Source: Deltaproteobacteria bacterium (GTDB lineage: Bacteria > Myxococcota_A > UBA9160 > SZUA-336). From it: 6,010 bases of DNA. The notes beneath the pieces were generated by a model. The model worked only from the letters and a program-made list of their open reading frames with translations, made no database searches and was not told the DNA's origin. Positions 1 to 5,240 of this stretch are shown here, in pieces (position 1 is the first letter of the stretch; every line of letters begins with the position of its first letter). The DNA is taken from the NCBI GenBank assembly GCA_030624945.1, contig JAUXJB010000102.1:1-6010 (forward strand), given 5' to 3'. Both the position numbers and the translations under genes were made by a program.

Positions 1-167
1 GCCCATTCCATCAGCTCGCCGACCCCCTGAGCGCCGGCGTTGTGCTTCTCGGGACGATTCATCGACAGCACCGCGACGCCGTCTTCCAGGCGCCAGAGCG
101 ATTGCTTGTAGCTGCCCGAGGTCTCGTTCTCGGGGCGTCGGAAGCCGCTCCCTTGTCCGTCTGCCAT
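1..167 (-). CDS. Enoyl-CoA hydratase/isomerase (crotonase) family protein, N-terminal fragment
   Basis: This is the first 55 codons of a minus-strand gene that runs off the left edge. Residues about 24-44 read as the first beta-strand of a crotonase domain: LWRLEDGVAVLSMNRPEKHN, where the NRPEKxNA pattern is the family's N-terminal hallmark near the CoA-binding site. About 20 polar residues precede it, a short extension of unknown role. The ATG at 165-167 is preceded by a purine-rich stretch (AAGGAAAGGGGAAAGGGC) that can act as a ribosome binding site. The oxyanion-hole and catalytic residues lie outside the window, so hydratase, isomerase or another crotonase activity cannot be distinguished. 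The gene starts 32 nt after the epoxide hydrolase stop and is probably the last visible gene of the same operon, where it would act on a CoA-linked intermediate. Confidence 0.85.
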   Translation of the reverse strand, partial: MADGQGSGFRRPENETSGSYKQSLWRLEDGVAVLSMNRPEKHNAGAQGVGELMEW

Positions 168-199
168 GCCCTTTCCCCTTTCCTTGCGAGGGCTGAGAA

Positions 200-1369
200 T
201 CACTCTCTCCTTCGGGCGCGCAGTGGGCGGAAGAAGGCGCGGATCTCGTCGACCAGGACGTCCGGCTCCTCCATGGCAGGGAAGTGCCCGCCGCGCGGAA
301 TCTCGGACCAGCGTACCACGTTGAACGCGCGCTCCGCGCGAGAACGCGGGTAGTAGCGGCCCTGCCCGGAGAACAGCGCAAAGCCCGCCGGCGCCTCGAT
401 GCGTTTCCCCTCGGGGAGCTCGAAGACGTCGCGTCGAGACTCGTAGTAGAGGCGCACCGAGCTGCCGATGCTGCGCGTGAACCAGTAGAGCGAGATGTTC
501 GTCAGGAGCTCGTCCTTCGTGAAGCGGCGCTCGACATCACCATCGCAGTCGGCCCAGGCCCGCCACTTCTCGACGATCCAGCCGGCCAGGCCGGCGGGCG
601 AGTCGGTGAGCCCGTACGCCAGTGTCTGCGGCTTGGTGGATTGGATCGCCTGGTAGCCGAACTCGTCCGTGGTTCGCGACCTGCGGCCGCGACCTCGTTG
701 CTCGCCTTCCGAGCTGCCGGTACCTCGAGGTGGGGACACGGCTACCATGGTCATGTGAATGCCGGGCACGCGGGCGGCAAAGTCGTGACCGAGGAAGGAG
801 GTGACGTACGAGCCCCAGTCACCACCGTGTGCGCCAAAGCGCGCATAGCCGAGGTTCTCCATCAGCTCCGCCCACAGTGCGGCGATCTTTCGCGGAGAAA
901 GTCCTGGCTCCGACGATGCCTCCGAGAAGCCGTAGCCCGGCAACGAGGGAACGACGACGTGGAATGCATCGGCCGGGTCGCCTCCGTGGGAAGAGGGATC
1001 GGCCAGCGCGTCGATCACCTTGCAGAATTCGAAGAAGCTGCTCGGCCAGCCGTGACTGAGCACGAGCGGTAGGGGATCCGGGCCTTTCCCCTGCGCGTGA
1101 ACGAAGTGGATGCCCAGGCCGCCCAACCGCATGCGGTAGTGCGGGAAACGCGCCAGCAGCGCTTCCTGGGCGCGCCAGTCGAACTGCGTCTCCCAGTATT
1201 GGCACAGCTCGCGCAGATAGCCGAGGTTCGTGCCGTACTCCCAGCCGCTGTCGCCTACCTCGGCGGGCCAGAGTGTGCGCGCGAGTCGGCTGCGCAGGTC
1301 CTCGATGTCGCCATCGGGGACCCGGATCTCGAACGGTTCGGCCTGCTGGGATTGTTGGGGGGGGGACAT
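200..1369 (-). CDS. Microsomal-type epoxide hydrolase (EHN domain plus alpha/beta hydrolase fold)
   Basis: The 389-residue protein has the normal length for bacterial microsomal-type epoxide hydrolases, which open epoxides to vicinal diols through a covalent Asp ester. The N-terminal EHN region (about 11-115) has the typical FEIRVPDGDIEDLRSRLART opening. The oxyanion-hole motif HGWP is at 106-109. The nucleophile is D184 in HGGDWG, the two lid tyrosines that polarise the epoxide are probably Y239 (FGYQAIQ) and Y308 (RLYYE), and the base is H362 in PRGGHF. The charge-relay acid, Glu in human EPHX1 (AFPFELL), aligns without gaps with Q336 (LFSGQGR). Residues 213-236 of the lid are unusually rich in Arg and Gly. 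The start at 1369 has only a weak GGCGG ahead of it, and a nine-C tract begins in codon 2. There is no signal peptide. The gene lies between the PPOX and crotonase genes in the same direction. The family call is firm; activity is in doubt because of Q336. Confidence 0.93.
   Translation of the reverse strand: MSPPQQSQQAEPFEIRVPDGDIEDLRSRLARTLWPAEVGDSGWEYGTNLGYLRELCQYWETQFDWRAQEALLARFPHYRMRLGGLGIHFVHAQGKGPDPLPLVLSHGWPSSFFEFCKVIDALADPSSHGGDPADAFHVVVPSLPGYGFSEASSEPGLSPRKIAALWAELMENLGYARFGAHGGDWGSYVTSFLGHDFAARVPGIHMTMVAVSPPRGTGSSEGEQRGRGRRSRTTDEFGYQAIQSTKPQTLAYGLTDSPAGLAGWIVEKWRAWADCDGDVERRFTKDELLTNISLYWFTRSIGSSVRLYYESRRDVFELPEGKRIEAPAGFALFSGQGRYYPRSRAERAFNVVRWSEIPRGGHFPAMEEPDVLVDEIRAFFRPLRARRRE
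1357..1365. repeat. Homopolymeric G9 (C9 on the coding strand) at the 5' end of the epoxide hydrolase gene
   Basis: Nine consecutive G on the plus strand are read as C on the coding strand and form most of codons 2-5 of the epoxide hydrolase (MSPPQ). A second ATG at 1377-1379 lies 10 nt upstream in another frame, with GGGG a few bases before it. Loss of one C would put that ATG in frame with the hydrolase body. Such tracts are prone to replication slippage and also to sequencing error. Confidence 0.9.
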
Positions 1370-1432
1370 GATCCGCCATTATGCCCCAAAACGCCCCGCC
1401 CGGCTGGCGTTCTCGGCTCGCGAAGCGGCGTG

Positions 1433-1894
1433 TCAGGTCTTCATCCGGATCTTGCGGTTGTACCAGGAGCGAATCTCGCCCGGCCGAGGTGTGCACTTGA
1501 CGACCACGCTCCCGCCGGAATAGTGCTTCTTGGTCGCTTTGGGCATGTTCGTGCCCGGCGGTCGGAAGCTCGCGTACTTCCTGTCCAGCTCTTTCCCGAC
1601 CATCTCGAGGGTCTCGTCGTCGGTGAGAATCTCGGCATCGCAGTTGGCGATCACGGCCTTGAGATCGACCCAGGCATCGCCCGTTTCCACGGTGCAGCAG
1701 ACGCGCGGATCGCGGCGTACGTGCGCTACCTTGGCCGAGCGCCCGAGGGTGCGGATGTAGATGCACCCGTCGATGTACGCGTACCACATGGGTGTGGCGA
1801 ACGGCTCCCCGGACTTGCGGATGGTCGTGAAGATGAGGGTGTGTCCGTCCCTCAAAAACTCGTCAGTCTCTTCCGGAGTCAGCTTCACGCCCAT
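1433..1894 (-). CDS. Pyridoxamine 5'-phosphate oxidase (PPOX)-fold flavin/F420-binding protein
   Basis: This 153-residue protein fits the small split-barrel PPOX superfamily, whose members bind FMN, F420 or heme and often carry out reductions. The N-terminal part has the usual order: an EETDEFL helix, a strand with TTIRKSGEPFATPMWYAY (24-40), then IYIRTLGRSAKVAHVRRDPRV (45-65), whose Arg and Lys residues usually contact the cofactor phosphate. The C-terminal RSWYNRK (142-148) corresponds to the conserved RSWD-type segment of the family. The ATG at 1892-1894 is chosen because AAAGGAG sits eight bases upstream; an open frame continues further upstream but overlaps the lactonase gene. It lies 46 nt after the lactonase and 63 nt before the epoxide hydrolase, so co-transcription is likely. 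FMN or F420 use cannot be decided here, and the substrate is unknown. The cytosolic location is inferred from the lack of a signal peptide. Confidence 0.88.
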   Translation of the reverse strand: MGVKLTPEETDEFLRDGHTLIFTTIRKSGEPFATPMWYAYIDGCIYIRTLGRSAKVAHVRRDPRVCCTVETGDAWVDLKAVIANCDAEILTDDETLEMVGKELDRKYASFRPPGTNMPKATKKHYSGGSVVVKCTPRPGEIRSWYNRKIRMKT

Positions 1895-1913
1895 GTTCGT
1901 TCTCCTTTGACCG

Positions 1914-1932
1914 CGGCGGCAGCGCGCCGCCG
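1914..1932 (-). other. GC-rich hairpin between the lactonase and PPOX genes
   Basis: A perfect 7-bp stem (CGGCGGC pairing with GCCGCCG) with a 5-nt loop lies in the 46-nt gap. On the transcribed minus strand its 3' side ends five bases before the AAAGGAG ribosome binding site of the PPOX gene (1902-1908). No U-run follows, so it is not a standard intrinsic terminator. It could stabilise mRNA ends or affect translation of the downstream gene, or be chance in GC-rich DNA. Confidence 0.5.
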
Positions 1933-1940
1933 TTCTCGTC

Positions 1941-2843
1941 TCAAGCTTGGTAGGTTCTGATCGGCAGGCCAGGCGTCGGCATGCCGTCCCAGGCCAGCAC
2001 GTTGTTCCCCAGTGCGTCCATGGCAAAGAGAGTTCGGAGGTCGTCCCCTCCGAAGCAGCAGTTCGTCAGGAACGCGCCCTCGGGCAGCTCCAGGTCTTCC
2101 ACCAGCCGGCCGTCCGGATCGACCACCCTCAGGCCCGTGCCGGGGACGCAGAGGTAAACCCTGCCCTCGCGATCGAAGGCGAAGCCGTCCCCCCCACCCG
2201 AGTCCTCGATCAACCAGGTGCGCCCACCGTCCGGATCGATCCAGCGCAGGCCGCGCCCCTCTACGATGAGGACTCGCCCTTCTGGCGAGATCCCCACACC
2301 GTTGATGTAATCGTCCACCACCGCCAGCACCTCGAGGCGTTCGGCCGGATCCAGCGCCTGCGCTCCGGAGGGTGCCAGATCCTCCGACCGGTAGCGCAGC
2401 AATCGGCCCTTCAATCCCTCGGGCGGGGGGTAATGCGGTGGATCCGTGAAGATGACGTTGTTCTCGGCATCGATCACCAGATCGTTGGGGGCCTGCAGTC
2501 CCGCGTCGATGCCGCAAAGCTCCCTCACCGCGCCGTCCGGGCCAACGCGTTGCAGGCACGGGGTCGTATAGCGGGGTCGGGGCGCCTGATCCGGCGGAAT
2601 GAGACCCAGCTCGCCGAAGTCCATGCCGCCGTTCTGCGTCACCAGCACGCCCCCGTCGCTACAGGGGGTGCTGCCGTTCGGTCCTCCGCCCGTATCGGCG
2701 AAGACCTCCGCACTCCCGTCGCCCGGATCGACCCGCCACAGCAACCCGTCCATCACGCTGGTCACGATCAGGTCCCCGCTGTCGGGACGCCAGGTCGGAC
2801 CTTCCCCGAAGCGGACACCTCGGGCAACGAGCTCGGGCTTCAT
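1941..2843 (-). CDS. SMP-30/gluconolactonase/LRE family protein (lactonase-type beta-propeller)
   Basis: This 300-residue protein has the usual length of a six-bladed SMP-30 propeller, a family of metal-dependent lactonases and related hydrolases. Expected metal ligands are visible: E14 in RFGEGPTWR, N120 in APNDLVIDAENNVIFTDP, and E195 in VLIVEG, where animal SMP-30 has Asp (E is also common in bacterial relatives). GGGPNG (52-57) and GGGDGFAFDREG (217-228, with D219) are further signature turns of the family. Blade repeats of the type DPDGxxxxL recur through the protein. The ATG at 2841-2843 is chosen because GAGG lies six bases upstream and homology begins at once; the longer open frame runs back through the divergent promoter region. 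No signal peptide is seen, so it is probably cytosolic. It heads the minus-strand gene set and is divergent from the alpha/beta hydrolase. The substrate is unknown, but a lactone or cyclic ester is a reasonable inference. Confidence 0.92.
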   Translation of the reverse strand: MKPELVARGVRFGEGPTWRPDSGDLIVTSVMDGLLWRVDPGDGSAEVFADTGGGPNGSTPCSDGGVLVTQNGGMDFGELGLIPPDQAPRPRYTTPCLQRVGPDGAVRELCGIDAGLQAPNDLVIDAENNVIFTDPPHYPPPEGLKGRLLRYRSEDLAPSGAQALDPAERLEVLAVVDDYINGVGISPEGRVLIVEGRGLRWIDPDGGRTWLIEDSGGGDGFAFDREGRVYLCVPGTGLRVVDPDGRLVEDLELPEGAFLTNCCFGGDDLRTLFAMDALGNNVLAWDGMPTPGLPIRTYQA

Positions 2844-2872
2844 CTCGGACCTCGCAGCTTGGGATCGGCCCG

Positions 2873-2902
2873 ATTCTACGCGGCGGCATGCGGCTGACGC
2901 AA
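2873..2902 (-). promoter_or_regulatory. Putative sigma70-type promoter for the lactonase-PPOX-epoxide hydrolase operon
   Basis: On the minus strand, TTGCGT (-35, 2897-2902) and TAGAAT (-10, 2873-2878; five of six consensus bases) are separated by 18 nt. This would start transcription about 20-25 nt before the lactonase ATG. It is a by-eye match only. Confidence 0.45.
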
Positions 2903-2923
2903 CGACCCTTCGGACGGTATGAT
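2894..2923 (+). promoter_or_regulatory. Putative sigma70-type promoter for the divergent alpha/beta hydrolase
   Basis: CTGACG (-35, 2894-2899; four of six consensus bases) and TATGAT (-10, 2918-2923; five of six) are separated by 18 nt. This would give a 5' leader of roughly 50 nt. Its -35 box shares bases with the -35 box of the opposing promoter, so the two may compete or be controlled together. It is a by-eye match only. Confidence 0.4.
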
Positions 2924-2979
2924 TCCTGTGTCGGCGCAAGTGAAGGGCCGATGGCGTCCGTCGCGTCGGGAGGAGAACG

Positions 2980-3939
2980 ATGTACCTGAACACCTTCACG
3001 AGCGGGCTCGACCCACTCGACATGACCGAGCTGGAGGAGTTCGCCAGCCTGCTCAAGAGTGCGAGCGAGCTCGGGATCCCGCACTCGCCGGATGTCCGTT
3101 ACGTATCGGTGAACACCATCGTCCGCCATCAGCGCTTCCACTTTCTCGAGTGGGGTGATCCCTCGAATCCCACGGTCCTGCTGCTGCACGGGGGCAACCA
3201 GTCCGCGCACTCGTGGGACCTGGTCAGCCTTCACCTGTCGGATCGCTACCACGTGCTCGCGCTCGATCAGCGTGGCCACGGGGATTCGGAGTGGAACCGC
3301 GGGGCCGACTACTCCGTGGGGGCCATGGCAGAGGATGCCGAGGCGTTCCTGGAGGACCGCGGCGTCGCGAACCCGATCATCTTCGGGCACTCGATGGGCG
3401 GAATGGTGACGCTGGCCCTCAGCTCCAGGCGTCCGGAGCTACCGAAGGCGGTCGCGATCGTCGATGTCGGGCCGGAGCTCAGCGAGCGCGGCACGCGCAT
3501 GATCGGGGACTTCGTGCAACGCAACGTCGAGTTTGACGACCTCGAGGAGTTTCTCGGCAGGGTCGACAAGTACGATCCGTATCGCTCACGCGCCCATATC
3601 GAGCGCACCGTGAAGTACAACCTGCTACGCCGCGCGGATGGCCGATACGTGAGCAAGGTCGATCGACGGCGCTACCACACCGGTGGACACGAGGGACGGG
3701 TGCGACGCCTCGGAGCGCCGAGCTACGAGGACATCGGGCGGATGGACTTCCCCGTGCTGGTCGTTCGCGGTGGCGAGTCGAACGTCCTGGAGCCGGAGGC
3801 GGCGGAGCGCTTCGTCGCCGCATTGCCGAAAGGGCAGCTTGTCACCGTGCCACGCTGCGGCCACAACGTGCACTCGCAGAACACCCCGGGCTTCCTGCAG
3901 GCGATCGCGCCGTTCCTCGACGAGGTCACGGGAGCATAG
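2980..3939 (+). CDS. Alpha/beta-fold hydrolase
   Basis: This 319-residue protein has a complete alpha/beta hydrolase core after an N-terminal extension of about 50 acidic, helix-like residues. TVLLLHGGNQSAHSW (65-79) carries the HGG oxyanion-hole motif. LALDQRGHGDSEW (93-105) is the classic strand-4 motif, and FGHSMGG (135-141) holds the nucleophile S138. The general base is probably H295 in CGHNVH. The catalytic acid after strand 7 is normally the Asp of an RGxxSDxL motif; here RGGESNVLEPE has N268 there, with E266 nearby as a possible substitute. The start at 2980 has a strong GGAGGAG five bases upstream. There is no signal peptide. It is the only plus-strand gene, divergent from the lactonase and convergent with the CoA-transferase, and may form a functional pair with the lactonase operon. 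Esterase, lactonase, meta-cleavage hydrolase or haloperoxidase-like roles are all possible; the substrate is not deducible. Confidence 0.92.
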   Translation: MYLNTFTSGLDPLDMTELEEFASLLKSASELGIPHSPDVRYVSVNTIVRHQRFHFLEWGDPSNPTVLLLHGGNQSAHSWDLVSLHLSDRYHVLALDQRGHGDSEWNRGADYSVGAMAEDAEAFLEDRGVANPIIFGHSMGGMVTLALSSRRPELPKAVAIVDVGPELSERGTRMIGDFVQRNVEFDDLEEFLGRVDKYDPYRSRAHIERTVKYNLLRRADGRYVSKVDRRRYHTGGHEGRVRRLGAPSYEDIGRMDFPVLVVRGGESNVLEPEAAERFVAALPKGQLVTVPRCGHNVHSQNTPGFLQAIAPFLDEVTGA

Positions 3940-3958
3940 CGACGGGTCGCGTTCCCGC

Positions 3959-5176
3959 TTACTCCTCGTAGGTCTCGAGCACGCCCGCCACGGCCAGCTT
4001 CGCGATGCGCTCGTCGTCGTAGCGCAGCACCTCCCGCAGCACCTCCGTGTTGTTCTCTCCGCACTGCGGTGGCGGCATGCGAAAGCGCGGCGGGGTCTTC
4101 GACAGGTGGATCGGGCTGCCGATCGTCTTGATCTTGCCCAGGGGCGCGTACTCGTACTCCCAGAACATGTCCCGCGCTTCCAGCTGCGGGTCGTCCCAGA
4201 TCTCGCCGAGATCCCGGACCGGCTCGTTCGGAACCCGGTGCTCGTCCAGCAGTGCGGCCACGTCGTCTCGCGTCCGCTGGCCCATCCAGGTTCGGATCTC
4301 CTCGACCACGCGGTTCGAGTGGGCGTTGTAGGCCTCGATATCCGCAAAGCCCGGTGAGTCGAGCAGATCCGGGCGCTCCATCACGTCCTGCAAGAACCGG
4401 ATCCAGGCGGGGCCGCTAGCGCCCAGTACGATGAAGCCGCCCTCGCACGTGTACATGGAGTACCCGGGCTGCTTTAGGGGGTGGAAGTGGCCGTTGCGGT
4501 GCGTGACGATCCCGCCGATCGAGTACCACATGGGGAAGCCATCCAGCACCGGCGGGATGCAATCCAGGAGCGATACGTCCACCAGCTGCCCCTCGCCGGT
4601 GCGATCGCGGTGGCGGAGCGCCGCCAGGATGCCCATACCCATGTGCAGGCCCGCGTAGTAGTCCGCCAGCGAGTTGCCGGCCTTCATCGGAGGCCCGTCC
4701 GGCTCGCCCGTGATGCTCATCCAGCCGCCGCGTGCCTGCGCCAGGTAGTCCCAGCCGTTGCGGTGCGACTCCGGCCCGCTGCGCCCGAGTCCCGTCAGCG
4801 ATGCCCAGATCAGATCCGGGCGCACGCTCCAGCCCCACTCCTCGGTTACCCCCAGCAGCGTCCGCGTGCGCATGCTGTAGTTCTCGACCACGACATCGCT
4901 CGCGCGCAGGAAATCCGCCAGCACGTCCTTGGCCTCTGGCTTGGACAGATCCAGCGACACCGCGCGCTTGTTCCGGTTGCAGCCCAGGAAGTAGCCGTTG
5001 ATCGAGACCCGCTCGCCGTCGCGCTCGAAGCCGGGGCTGAAGCCGTCGCGCGGGAGCCCGGGCCGCTCCACCTTGATCACGTCGGCCCCCAGGTCCGCCA
5101 GTATCTGTGTGCAGTAGGGTGCGGCGATCATCTGCGAGAGATCGATCACCCGGATTCCGTCCAGTGCGCCCGCCAT
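3959..5176 (-). CDS. Class III CoA-transferase (CaiB/BaiF family)
   Basis: This 405-residue protein matches the normal length of class III CoA-transferases, which move CoA between carboxylic acids through an aspartyl-CoA thioester in an interlocked dimer. The N-terminus LDGIRVIDLSQMIAAPYCTQ (5-24) and LADLGADVIKVERP (26-39) are the family signature. NRNKRAVSLDLSKPEA (67-82) and DVVVENY (94-100) follow. The catalytic Asp is D172 in GNSLADYYAG. GEGQLVDVSLLD (194-205) is the conserved strand after it, and the C-terminal segment IGSPIHLSKTP (352-362) is also typical. The start at 5176 has GGGAGG five bases upstream. It follows the partial lactonase after 64 nt and probably shares its transcript. 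In context it would activate an acid made by ring opening or hydrolysis for later beta-oxidation-like steps. The CoA donor and acceptor cannot be told from sequence; formyl-CoA, succinyl-CoA and other specificities all occur in the family. Confidence 0.94.
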   Translation of the reverse strand: MAGALDGIRVIDLSQMIAAPYCTQILADLGADVIKVERPGLPRDGFSPGFERDGERVSINGYFLGCNRNKRAVSLDLSKPEAKDVLADFLRASDVVVENYSMRTRTLLGVTEEWGWSVRPDLIWASLTGLGRSGPESHRNGWDYLAQARGGWMSITGEPDGPPMKAGNSLADYYAGLHMGMGILAALRHRDRTGEGQLVDVSLLDCIPPVLDGFPMWYSIGGIVTHRNGHFHPLKQPGYSMYTCEGGFIVLGASGPAWIRFLQDVMERPDLLDSPGFADIEAYNAHSNRVVEEIRTWMGQRTRDDVAALLDEHRVPNEPVRDLGEIWDDPQLEARDMFWEYEYAPLGKIKTIGSPIHLSKTPPRFRMPPPQCGENNTEVLREVLRYDDERIAKLAVAGVLETYEE

Positions 5177-5197
5177 GAGTCCTCCCTTTCACGCTGT

Positions 5198-5237
5198 CGG
5201 CGCCAGTCTATCCGGAATTCCGGGCCGTCGGGCGCCG
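5198..5237. promoter_or_regulatory. 40-bp dyad with nested palindromes upstream of the CoA-transferase
   Basis: The central 12-bp perfect palindrome CCGGAATTCCGG (5212-5223) is flanked symmetrically by CGGCGCC (5198-5204) and GGCGCCG (5231-5237). All share one centre between 5217 and 5218. Positions between the arms match only partly (two of seven pairs). It fills most of the 64-nt gap, ends 21 nt before the CoA-transferase ATG and lies just after the lactonase stop. It could be a dimeric repressor operator or an mRNA hairpin. No U-run follows on either side, so an intrinsic terminator is unlikely. Confidence 0.4.
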
Positions 5238-5240
5238 GGC

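Noticed and set aside
1376..1382. CATAAT-like -10 box just upstream of the epoxide hydrolase
   Set aside because: No -35-like sequence lies 16-19 nt upstream and the gene sits inside an apparent operon, so it is probably chance.
819..1787. A 322-codon minus-strand frame running through both the PPOX and epoxide hydrolase genes
   Set aside because: It is an out-of-frame shadow of two well-supported genes. Its only interest is that its internal ATG at 1377-1379 precedes the C9 tract, which is reported separately.
284..1960. Long plus-strand open frames (284-1072 and 1097-1960) opposite the epoxide hydrolase and PPOX genes
   Set aside because: They are antisense to genes with clear family motifs, have no recognisable domains, are Arg/Ala/Pro-rich as expected for GC-rich shadow frames, and lack convincing ribosome binding sites.
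1947..2897. A 316-codon plus-strand frame opposite the lactonase
   Set aside because: It mirrors the lactonase codons almost exactly and shows no domain motif. High GC makes stop-free antisense frames common.
2906..2947. CCCTTC and GAAGGG inverted repeat, 30 nt apart, around the putative hydrolase promoter
   Set aside because: Six-base arms at this spacing are expected by chance, and no further symmetry was found between or beside them.
3939..3950. Small inverted repeat (GCGAC/GTCGC) at the tail-to-tail junction, considered as a bidirectional terminator
   Set aside because: The stem is only 4-5 bp with a tiny loop and no T-run on either side, so it is too weak to call.
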